From: Talpa occidentalis
Taxonomy: Eukaryota; Chordata; Mammalia; Eulipotyphla; Talpidae
Assembly: GCF_014898055.3 (NCBI RefSeq)
Contig: NW_023603184.1
Coordinates: 34,161,359 to 34,225,358 of the forward strand
Direction of reading: 5' to 3'
DNA length: 64,000 nt
Positions 11,841 through 22,267 of the stretch are shown piece after piece; the first letter of the stretch is position 1, and every line of letters starts with the position of its first letter. The position numbers were made by a program, and so were the translations under genes. The notes under the pieces were generated by a model. It did not search any database and was not told where the DNA came from. It saw only the letters and a list, made by a program, of their open reading frames with translations.

Positions 11841-12690
11841 ATTTCCCCAGGTTTCCAAATTTGTTGAGCCCTATAAAACTCCATGTTCTTTTCTTTACTT
11901 GAGACCTCTGATCCCTTCTTGTTTCTCAGAATTATGTCAGAAAAGAACATATTTTGGTGCTGAGCTATCATCCTCATCACAAGAGATATTAAGCCTGTGC
12001 CCCTGCCACCCACCCTTTACTTACCGCCTGTGAATGGGACTTGTCCGGATCACAGTCCAGAGAGCCCGGTCTGTACCAGTCACTCTGGGGCAGCCTTAGA
12101 CTGTCTGCATGGGTGATTCCAGGGGTGTCATAAATTATGGCTCTGCCTGTTCAAGTCATTTTAGAAAAGTCCTACACTGTGCCAGTCATTCCAAAGACCC
12201 CCTGGGTGTGTTTCTCTCGGCCCACACTGCTGGTGGACTCGGGGGTAGTCCCTCATCACATTTTCAAAGAAACTTTGTTTCAGGCACAGTCAGATACCCC
12301 AGGTAGATCCTGGGCTTTAGCTGGGTCAGCCCTGTAAAGTAGCTTTGAGCTGTGCAGCCTCAGTCACTCCACAGGAGCGCTGGGCTGGGTCGGTGTCATT
12401 ACTCTAGAGGGTTGCAGGCTATTTTGGTCCTTTCTGTTTACCGTAGAGAAGTGATTCCCCCCAATGTTTTCTCCTCCTCAGGTGAAATCAAGGTTTACTT
12501 TCTGATTGGTGTGAGTTTTGAAGAGTTCCCAGGAGTGCAAAAATTCATGAAAACTTTGTAATCCCATAATTGGAAGAAGGGCTTCATTGAAGCTCTAAAA
12601 TTTCCTGCACTTGTGAAGCTATAAGGACAAAGGGATGAAACTCAGGGTCCAAGGTCTCTGTCTGAGAGAAGTTAGAGGAATATGCCAGTA
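11841..12690. other. Gene-free interval
   Basis: Short overlapping open frames between 12109 and 12561 show no family features. The base composition is higher in GC than the surroundings over 12000–12450, but I recognise no element. Confidence 0.45.
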
Positions 12691-12693
12691 TTG

Positions 12694-13300
12694 TTTTTTT
12701 AAACTTAGTTTTAAATTTTTCTAGCTTTATTGAAATATAATTGACATATAACATTGTGCACATTTAATGTGTACAATGCAATGTGATGATTTGAAGCATG
12801 TATATATTGTGAAATCAATACCACCACAGGATCAGTTAACATTTCCTGCAGATGATTCTTAGAACTTATTCATGTTGTAACTGAGTCTGTACCCTTTAAC
12901 CAGCATCTTCACATCCTCTCTCCCTACCCCCCTAGGCCCATGCATCACTCTTATTCTCTGTTTGATGAGTGACTTTTAAGATTCCACATATAAGTAAGAT
13001 TATACAGTATCTGTCTTTCTTTTTTCTGGCTTATTTTACTTAGCATAATGTATTAAGGTCCATTTATCCTATTGCAAATGGCAGAATTTACTTCTTTTAA
13101 TGGATGATTAATAGTCCATATACATATATATACATGCACAATCTAGCTACCCGCCTATAGATATTTCATTGTATATAAATATGTATATTATCTGATATAT
13201 GCCATATTTTCTTTATCCATTTATTCACTGATGGATAGTGAGCCTGTTTCCATTGTCTTGACTACTGTGAAAAGATGTTGAACTAAATGTGGAAATGCAA
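12694..13300 (-). mobile_element. Old L1 3' region, antisense
   Basis: The motifs tagctttattgaaatataattgaca, ttaatgtgtacaatgcaatgtgatg, tccacatataagtaagatta, cttattttacttagcataatg and tgatggatagtgagcctg occur in the order typical of an antisense L1 3' UTR and ORF2 end of an ancient mammalian subfamily. No open frame remains. Confidence 0.85.
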
Positions 13301-15128
13301 TTTATCTTTGAGGCAGTGATATCATTTCTTTCATACCAATCAATATTCTTTTACATTTTCCCTCATTTTTAAGTCTCATTAGGCAAGTTCTCAGGTGTTT
13401 TTCTGACTTGGACTCTAGAGTTTTCAAGCATGGGTGGAGAACCCATTAATTATTATTTAAGCCAAGCGGAGACTATTAATGAAAATCAGAAGCAGTTAGT
13501 TGGGATGCTGTTAGGAAGCTGTTAATGCCAAGTTAAATAAAGAGAGGAATGTCTGACTAATAACCTCAACATCCTAACACTTTTAGACTAGGAATTGATC
13601 TTGAGGAATTAAAGTGAAATTCATGATTTGAGATAAAAACTTTCTCATCTGATTGAGTTTTCTTCCACAGACTATAAAGCCTTTATCAATATTTCTTACA
13701 GTGCTTTTGAATCTACAGATTTTTGATTGCATGTTTTCACTGAAAGCAGCCACCATATCTAACTCATGTGCTTAAATTTTTCCATAAGGCATTTTTAATA
13801 CTGACATTCTGCCTTACCTCTTGTCAATATAACTTGAGATTTTCCGTTTTGATTGGTTAGAATGATATGTTCATCTTGCACTTTAAGATAAAGGGGAAGG
13901 TACCTTTCAACTAATGAAAATACCAAGTCTTTACCAACTACTAAATATCTGAATTATGAACTCAGAAATCTGAATGAAATGCACAGCTTTTCTCTGATTT
14001 ACTCACCTATTTATCCCATCCCCTTCGAAGTTTATTTTATTTAAATTAAAATTTAATTGGGCTTTTTAATCTATCACATAAGCAAAATGCCAAATGGTTG
14101 ATGATAACTGTTATTTATGTAGCTGGGGTGGGTTGTGGGAAAAAAGCACTCTTACAAATTTCAGTGGGAGTGTAATAAGATACAATCACTTTGGAGGGGA
14201 ATTTTGTTCATATATAGGAACATTACATATGTACTTATCCTTTGCCCAAAAATTCATTTTCTAGATATACACCTGCCAGATACACTGGCAAAAATATAAA
14301 AAGGCATATGCATAAAGCTATATTTTTACAGTACAATTTGTAATTGTAAGAGACTTATTAACTAAATTATAACTACAAAATAGATTAAGTACTATGAAGT
14401 TATAAAAAAGAATAAGAATTTTTTGTGGTTAAAGAAAAGCTATATTAGAGTCAATAGGTAACCAACTTATGATTGAAATTTATCATTAAATTTGAATTTA
14501 CTTCAAAATGTGTAAAGAACCTGAATATGCCATAGAGAACCCATGGAAGTTCAGGACATTTTGTGGAAAAAAATGAGCAAGGAAGAAAATAATTTATTAG
14601 TTAGAAAAGTGTGTTGGAGATTATGGATCCACTTCCCCTTATTCATACCACAAATCTGTCAGTTTAAAAGATCCAACACTGTCTCAAGGGCATAACAATT
14701 GAAATAAGACAGTGAGAGGAGTTATGCATTTGGACAATCATAGGGTTTAAAGTCTGATGAATGACATCAGATTTTCCCAAAAGAAGATAAATGGACAGAT
14801 GGTATTTACACTCTTTTACTATGTTTGAGCCTAGTTAAGATTACAAACAGTTTCGTACTGTTAATAATGCAGACAGGCTAGTGAGTGTTTGGAATTGTTT
14901 GGCCACATAAGTGATGAAACGTCAATAAGAAAATTCTACAATGGGCGGGCAGAGGTGTTTGGTAGGTGGCAGTGATAGGTCAAACCTACCTCTGCATATT
15001 TTTATCTGCACTAAGCTCTTTTATTTCAGCAACTGGGTTTAATCCCAATGGACATATAAAGAGAAGCATAGAGAATCCAAAATATGAAACATGTGATTCC
15101 CCATTCAATAGACTTTATGTCTGAATGT
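13301..15128. other. Gene-free interval 3' of the OR10A5-like gene
   Basis: AT-rich sequence without recognised genes. The 14130–14420 stretch (aaatttcagtgggagtgtaa… tttcatatataggaac… atgcataaagctata) resembles a decayed L1 fragment, but not firmly. Confidence 0.45.
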
Positions 15129-16082
15129 CTATGGGATGTAAGTTCTATGGCCAAAGGCCTTGCGGAAGGTCCGGCTAAGGGCATTCTTCACCTCATTATT
15201 TCTCAGGCTATAGATGATGGGGTTCAACATGGGAGTCATAACAGTGTAGGACAAGGACAGCATCTTCTTGCTCTCTGGGGAATTATTGGACTTCGGCCGG
15301 AAGTAGGTGAGACTTAAAGATACATAGAACAGGGAGACGACGAGGAGGTGGGAGGAACAGGTAGAGAAGGCCTTATGCTTCCCCTTAGCTGATGGAATCT
15401 TGAGGATGGTAACAGCAATGCAAGTGTAGGAACACAGGATCAACAAGCAGGGTGTCATGACGACCAGGATGGTCCCCACAATCGCATAGATCTCAAATAG
15501 TGCTGTGTCAGCACACACCAGCTTCAGCACAGGGGGGCTGTCACAGAAGAAGTGATTCACCTTGTTGGTGCCACAGAATGGAAAACTGAAAAGCCATGTG
15601 GTCTGCACTGTAGCCACAGGGAATCCTGGAAACCAGGAGGCAACAGCCAGCTTGGCACGTGTCCTTTGGTTCATGATGACTGGGTAGTGCAAGGGATTGC
15701 AGATGGCCACATAGCGGTCATATGCCATGGTGGCCAGGAGGAAGCATTCAGCAACTCCAAAGAAGAAGAAGAAATACATCTGAGTGACACAACCAAGGAA
15801 GGAGATGGTCATGTCTCGGGCAAGCAGGGTGCCCAGCATCTTGGGCACAATGACTAGGTTGAAGCCAATCTCCAAGCAGGACAAGTTCCTGAGGAAGAAA
15901 TACATGGGACTGTGGAGCATGGGGTCAGCCAAGGTGACCAGAACGATGAGGCTGTTTCCTGTTAGGGTGACCAGGTAGATGATTAGGAATGTCAAGAAGA
16001 GTAACGACTGTATTTCAGTTGGCAAAGAAGAGAAGCTCATGAGGATAAACTCACTAACTCGTGTCCAGTTTCCTCCAGCCAT
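15129..16082 (-). CDS. OR10A5: Olfactory receptor, family 10 subfamily A (OR10A5/OR10A2-like), intact
   Basis: A 317-residue single-exon class II odorant receptor. Marks are NWT at 5–7, GN at 42–43, [11 protein letters not shown] from 58, C98 and C180, the poly-Phe tract QMYFFFFFG at 101–109, [10 protein letters not shown] at 119–128, KAFSTCSSH, and [23 protein letters not shown] near the C-terminus. The N-terminus (NWTRVSEFILMSFSSLPTEI) and the segment LADPMLHSPMYFF match human OR10A5 and OR10A2, two very similar genes. I cannot tell which is the orthologue, so the symbol is provisional. It lies about 7.3 kb upstream of the OR10A4-like gene on the same strand, as in the human cluster. Only one OR10A5/A2-type gene is seen here against two in human. 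The reading frame is undamaged. Confidence 0.92.
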   Translation of the reverse strand: MAGGNWTRVSEFILMSFSSLPTEIQSLLFLTFLIIYLVTLTGNSLIVLVTLADPMLHSPMYFFLRNLSCLEIGFNLVIVPKMLGTLLARDMTISFLGCVTQMYFFFFFGVAECFLLATMAYDRYVAICNPLHYPVIMNQRTRAKLAVASWFPGFPVATVQTTWLFSFPFCGTNKVNHFFCDSPPVLKLVCADTALFEIYAIVGTILVVMTPCLLILCSYTCIAVTILKIPSAKGKHKAFSTCSSHLLVVSLFYVSLSLTYFRPKSNNSPESKKMLSLSYTVMTPMLNPIIYSLRNNEVKNALSRTFRKAFGHRTYIP

Positions 16083-18684
16083 AGGAATGAATCCCCTGCT
16101 ATAGTCAAATAGAGAGATTCTTGATTAGAAGAGTCAGATTCTGGATTTGTTGTCTCAGATTCCTTTTTATCATTAGGGAAAGAGGCAGCTCCAGATATCA
16201 GTTAGAAAAGGGAAGGACTCGTGTTATCTAAAAGTAGAGACATAAGGGAGAATGGCCAGTGCCTTATCTCTGAAATGGGCTTGGGTCAGCTTCTGGAGAA
16301 GTTGGTATTTCATTATTGCACAGTAACATATAGAAAGATTGTGTAGAAACAGAACTGTGGATCTCTGAAAGGGCCACCATAGGGCACATTTTGGGAGAAA
16401 GTGATAGTCCTGAAACATCTAAATTTTTGAGAAACAAACTCATTATTCATTATTTCATTAAAGGACAGATACATGTAAATTTACAAAAACTTTAAAGGTA
16501 TATTCATAATTACAATGCAAAACAACACACCTAATAATGTTCTACTCTCATGAATCCTTCTTGCTGGCTAGAATTTGAGAGATGAGTGAGGGGATCAAAT
16601 ACAATGAGTACAATTAACATATGCTTTGTTCCCTTATAGGTGCATGTCAGCCCTGTGTGTTTTAGAATACGTGAATAGAGAAAATGATGGGAGATATCAA
16701 GACAAGACAGTTTAGATTAATGGAATAAATTAGAACAGTTCCATTTCTCAAAAAAGAATTGGGAAGAAATTGGAAAGTCATTGAATTGTTTCTAATACGT
16801 ATATTCAATAAAGCCCTGTAAGATATTGAATATTGAATAAATAGTCATGATATTTGACAGTGTAATATCAGAAAACACCACCTCGAGGATGCAGGGAGAA
16901 TGATGATTATTAAAATAAAAGGTTGTAAAGCACATATTTCAAATTATGTTGCTTATGGGATCACAGTGGGACCTTCTCACATGCTGTGAGAAAATAACAT
17001 TTGTGAATTATATACAACTTTGTGACATTATATCTAAATTACTGCGAAAAATCACTAAAAGAAAAAATAGTAGAAAGGATAATGAAGTAAAATACAGGAA
17101 ATGATAATCAATTAAGTAGGTATTCCAGAATAACATAGCAAAAGAGAAGAAACAATATTCCAAGAAATATCAGAGGGAAAATAAACATCACTGAATAATG
17201 GCTTTTTGAATTGAAAAAAATTTCTAAATACATTTTAAAAAATCCATACAAATATCTTTATATTAATGATTTTTTTAATTTTGAGGACAGAAAAATTCTG
17301 TTAAGCAAGCAGACCAGAAATTAATAAAAACAAACCAAATTAAAAACAAAATCCCTATAAAATACAACCAAACAAAACTCTAGTCCAACTCAAATGAAAA
17401 AAGCAAAACTCAGGAAAAGTTTGTACTTAGGAAGATTAGGTAAGTGTATTTTTCCTTATTTTCCCATCAACTATAACAAAACCTAGACATTATATATGAA
17501 AGGTGCATAGAGACACTCTATAAGGTAAAGACAAAAAGGTAGACCAACTAGATGCTCAAAGAATGTCATGGTGGTAAGTTTCCTGGGTTTTCTACATGTT
17601 TCATGTATCCCAGACTGGGAACTGAAGAGGAGAGCAATGCTAAAGTGCCAATAGGCACAGACAAAAAAATCTTGAACAAAATCATGCTCTCATTAACTAA
17701 AGGACCAAGAGTCAGTTTAGCAAAACTTTTAACGAAAGACCATACTCTGCTCCATCTAAACACTAAAGAAAAACTGGTCCCAATCCACTCGCAGCAGCAA
17801 AGTTTGAATGGGAAACAAGGACTTCTGCCCTGTTAATATGGTCCCCAGGCCATCTGCTAGGTCTACTGGGGATCCAGGACTTTAATTCCTGAAATAATAA
17901 CAAACCTGCCCTCCCCCAACCATTTCTGTTGACAACGGAGACAATATATGAAACCTGAACTTCCACCCCTGCCTGGCAGAAATGAAACAGCCATTTTACC
18001 TTTCTCCTCAGGAGCAATGTTAACGGAAGTCAGCTAAAACAGGAAGTTTAAATAAGATTCACTTCTCATATTACTCAAAATGTCTAGATAAAATGGTAAG
18101 CAAAATTACGAGTAGATATAATAGACTTCTCATTGAGTTTTCTAAATTGATTGGTAGTTAAACCAGATTTATAACACTGTCATGGTTCTAAATGTTTATA
18201 GGAGAAATGTTTAAGACAGTTATAAACAATGAAAATCAAAGAATGGAAAGCAAGGTAAGGTGTCTATGCTTCATTCAAACTGGTAGAACAACCACATCTG
18301 TATATTGTGATGTTATGTATATATAATGTAACATAACAGTCATGAAATAGCCTATACAAAGAAATACATTAAAAAACACTATTGATAAATCTCAATGAAA
18401 TTACAAAAAATTTAAAGAAACCTAAAGGAAGGAAAGAAAAAACAAAACAGAAATGAGAGGTCAAACAGTTAACAAAAACCAAAATGGCAGATTTAAACTC
18501 TAACATATCCATAATTATATTAAATGCAAATTTCATAAATACACAATTAAAGGACTGAGACTGGCAAAGTGAGTTTAAAAAATGACTCAACTATATGCTA
18601 TTTATAAGAAACTCACATCAAATGTGTTTACATAAGTAGTTTGAAAATATAACATGTAAAAAACCCCATAGATCAATTTTACTT
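16083..18684. other. OR10A5-like upstream region and gene-free DNA
   Basis: No gene is supported. The noncoding first exon and promoter of the minus-strand OR should lie here but cannot be located by eye. The 17000–17500 stretch is A-rich with scattered L1-like words, too decayed to call. The open frames near 17552–18017 have no family features. Confidence 0.5.
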
Positions 18685-18699
18685 GAAAGTATAGATGCA

Positions 18700-18970
18700 G
18701 GGGGCCTCCCTGGTGGTGCAGGCGGTTGAGCGCCACACTGTGAAGCTGTCTGCAGCCTCTGCAGCACGGGTTTGATCCGGGCCAGCTGGTGAGAATCCCA
18801 CATGCTGCAGCAGGCCTCTCCTGTCTCGCCCACTGCTCCCCTCCGCAGTATATTTCGTCAGTCTGCCTGTTTTGTTCCCTGCTCTGTCTCTGGTGAATCC
18901 TCTCACCCTCCCGCGCATTTGGACTGTACCCCGGTTCTTGTATAAATAAAAATAAATCTTTTAAAAATAA
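18700..18970 (+). mobile_element. tRNA-derived SINE, lineage-specific family
   Basis: The head gggcctccctggtggtgcag, the box B-like gggtttgatcc, the body cctctcctgtct… ctgtctctggtgaatcctctcaccctccc, and the A-rich tail ataaataaaaataaatctt define the family. A perfect 15-bp target-site duplication, gaaagtatagatgca, flanks it at 18685–18699 and 18971–18985, showing L1-type retrotransposition and a fairly recent age. Confidence 0.95.
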
Positions 18971-18985
18971 GAAAGTATAGATGCA

Positions 18986-19929
18986 AAAGATCCAAATAAA
19001 ATTTGATTCTAGCATAATGAATCCAAAATTATATCAATAATAGATGCCAATGTAGAATGTATTTCAAGAATGTAAATATGGTTCAAAGTAAGTTAATATT
19101 TTCATCCTACCAACATTTCATTTAAAAATGTTAATGTCAATAGTTCCTGAAAATAAAGTTTATACAATTCAATACTTATTTCTAATTTTTAAAAATATCA
19201 AACAAATAAAATTTTAGTCAATCAAGAATAGAAGATGACTTTCTCAATACAACATGAATATATATGTAAAAATAATTGCCATTACTACTCTTACAACTAA
19301 AGCATAAGCACAGGTTCTTAAATTTTGGAGGGTCATGTAATCTTTTTGAAAATCTTACAAAAAGCATGGAATCTCTCTTCAAAAAGTATACTACTGCATT
19401 CATTTTGGGGGTAAATCTCAGATATCCCAAAGCTCATCTAGAGACCTCCAAGGGAATTTAGTTTCATAGGAAATTTTGGAGATTTTTGGAAAATCCAATA
19501 AGATTAGGAAAATAAATAAGGCACAAATATTGGGGGCAGGGAGAGATAAAATTATGTTAATGAGATGAAAAGCCATTAATGTTAAGTTCAATGAACTGGT
19601 CAGGTTTTGGACCGCTATAGAAATAGTTTTCCTGTATTCATGGAAAATAAGAAAATTAGAAATATTTTGCAATATAGTGCAAAATACTTTAGTATAAGCA
19701 TGTTAAAAATAGACACATTCTTGTGGAATATAGTATACTTACATAATATTAAAAAAATGTCTTGGAGATACTGAATGTCATTTTATCTTCATAATTACTG
19801 TGAGCTGTTGTGGTATTTTGGTGGTGGGCTTGTGTTGTTACAAACCTCTGAAAAGCTCTGAACATACATCCCCAATTCATATACAATGTTGTAAACCATT
19901 ATTGCCTCAATAAAAATAATACAATCTAG
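18986..19929. other. AT-rich interval before the full-length L1
   Basis: No gene is seen. A 3'-tail-like motif, tacaatgttgtaaaccattattgcctcaataaaa, at about 19882–19915 recurs near 27470 (tgttgtaaaccaaaattactcaataaaa) and may be the end of a retrocopy family. Confidence 0.45.
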
Positions 19930-19954
19930 AAAGCACAAAAGGACAGGGGCGGAG

Positions 19955-19966
19955 CAACATGGCGGC
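19955..19966 (+). promoter_or_regulatory. YY1-like site at the L1 5' end
   Basis: The sequence caacatggcggc lies 14 bp into the element. It matches the YY1 core (AAnATGGCGGC), which in human L1 sits at the same place and directs the transcription start of the internal promoter. Function here is inferred from the motif and its position. Confidence 0.65.
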
Positions 19967-21164
19967 GAGGAGACGCTGCGAGTAAGATCTCCCATTAAAA
20001 AAAGTTAATAGGGAGGAAAAGCGGCAGGTCCCAGTGAGAACTGGGACACGGAAGATAAACGGGTGACGCCAGCGAACTGCCCGAAGAAGAAACTGGCCAT
20101 AAAAGAGGACTAGAAGGGAGGGAAGCGCAGAACCCTGCTCCCCTCCCCCGCCCACAGAGGCGGCACTCTCCGACCGGCAGAGAGGAGGAAACAACAAACC
20201 AAAACGGCCCACAAGAACAAACGACGCAGCAAGCGGGACTGTGAGTGGAAAGGAACTATTGCAGCCACCACACCCCGTGAACGGGAGCTGAGGCGAACCC
20301 TGCAGGATCCCCCGCGGCGGTGAGCGAACGGCTCCGGACGCCATTAGAGAAGAACAAAGACTCCGGGAGACGCGCACACAGCCCGGGCTGCCGGTAAGCT
20401 GGCGCAGGAAAGCGGCACTCTCGGCGCGCTTGAAAAGCAAGTGCAGACCTGGATCGCGGCTGCCCAGGTCCCCGCGCCTGCGACCTAGGCTTGCGGGGAG
20501 ACGACCTAGGCTTGCGGGGAGACGCACGGAGGTCCTCACTGAGGTGAAGGTCCCTCCCTGAGTGAGCAGGAACCAGGCGCCCAGGCACGGGAGCGGTGCA
20601 AAAGGCGCCATTCCCGCGCCACTGAACTGGGCTACAGCCCGCGTCCTGGAACTGAGGGCTTTGAACTGAGACCCGGGGCACGAAAATTCGGGGCGTGGTT
20701 TCTCCACGACGGTGGGGCACAAGGCAGACACAGCACCCCAAAGCTGTTGAGGTGTACCCTACCATTCCCGCTCTGTTCTCTGTCCCACGGGGTGGGGGGA
20801 GGCGAAAAACAGCCCCCCAAGGACAATAGGAGAGATCTCTGGCGCCACCTAGCGACCAGGAAAAAAAAAAGTCACTAACACCCTATAAAACAGGACATTT
20901 CTTAAGACTGCTTGAAAAGGGCAGAAGGTTTCTGGAGGACCCAGTGGCCAGCCAGGAAGTTATTCCACGCCAGGCCCCTTCCGACCAGCAGTCTGAGCCC
21001 ACAGAGGGAGCAGGCACCCACGTCCGGGGCAGACCGGGTGCGCAGAAGAGTGTGCCTGAAACCGGAGGCGCAGGGACTGCATCCCGCTTCGCCATTTGAG
21101 AACAGGGACATTTCTTCAGTAAAAACTGCCTAAAACCAGCAGAAAGCTCCCCCAGAAGACAGAG

Positions 21165-22192
21165 ATGGCTCCTGGAAGAGCCAGAGGGGAGCGGAGAAGT
21201 TCACCCAAGATGTCAGTCAGTCCGAGCAACACAGTGTCCCAACGCATACGACAAATTAGAAAACAGACAGTAGGGAGTAGAAGAACCACACGCAACCTAA
21301 AAACTCCTCAGGAAAGAAGCACACCACAAAAAGAAAACCACTCCCCAGATTGCAACGACAGCAACTTGGAAGAACTTCTGAGCCTTCCAGAAAGAGAATT
21401 TAAAATTGCCATATTAAAAAAGTGATAGATCAGAAGAAGGAAATTGAGTCCCTAAAGAGGGAAGTAAGAGAAATGCAGGAGATCAAAGAATTAATGGAGG
21501 AACTAAAGAACTCTGGGAAAAGCAATGAAAGCAGAATAGATGAAATGGAAGAACGAATAAGTAATCTTGAAGACACAGAAATAAAAAGAACCAAAACAGA
21601 AAAGGAAAGAGAAGTACGAAGGAAAAAGAATGAAGAAAGACTTCGGGAACTATCTGACTCCATGAGGAAAGGAAATATAAGAGTTATAGGAATTCCAGAA
21701 GGAGAGGAGAGAGATGTAGGAACAGAGAAAATATTCATGGATATAATTGAAGAGAACTTCCCAAATGAGAAGAAGGAGCTGAAAATTGATATACAAGAAG
21801 CAAGAAGAACACCAAACTTCCACGACGAAAGGAAAAACACAGCAAGACACATAATAGTAAAGCTCCCAATAATCCAGGACAAGGGAAAAATAATGAAGCT
21901 GACAAGAGGGAAGAAACAGATAACATTCAAAGGAAAACCAATCAGGCTGACATCAGACTTCTCTGAAGAAACACTACGGGCAAGGAGAGAGTGGAGGGAC
22001 ATAGTCAACAGACTCCAAGAAAACAGATGCCAACCAAGAATACTCTATCCCGCAAAGCTCTCTTTCCTCCATGAAGAAAGAATATGGACCTTCCCAGACA
22101 AAGAGAAACTCCGGAATTTCATTGCGACTAAACCCCCACTCCAAAAAATACTAAAAGGAATCCTAAAGCCAGAACCTCAGAGGGACGAATAA
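21165..22192 (+). pseudogene. L1 ORF1 with one frameshift
   Basis: L1 ORF1 encodes the trimeric RNA-binding chaperone of the L1 ribonucleoprotein. An 86-residue frame (21165–21425) holds the basic N-terminal region. A second frame, 21422–22192, carries the heptad-rich coiled coil (KKEIESLKREVREMQ), the RRM mark GNIRVIGIPEGEE, and the C-terminal domain (ILYPAKLSFLHEERIW). The two overlap at a run of A's near 21416–21421, where loss of a single base explains the break. Total length is normal for the family. Whether the lost base is a real mutation or a homopolymer base-calling error cannot be told from sequence alone. Confidence 0.9.
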
Positions 22193-22267
22193 CAACGAAA
22201 GAAGACCAAAAAAAAAAAAAAGTTATTAAAAGAATAAATAAATAAAATCAAAGGAAAGACAAACATA

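Noticed and set aside
15552..15978. Plus-strand frames within the OR10A5-like gene
   Set aside because: Opposite-strand shadows of the receptor gene.
21430..22008. 192-codon minus-strand frame
   Set aside because: Antisense of L1 ORF1; its Ser/Phe/Leu-rich makeup is the expected complement of Lys/Glu-rich coding DNA.
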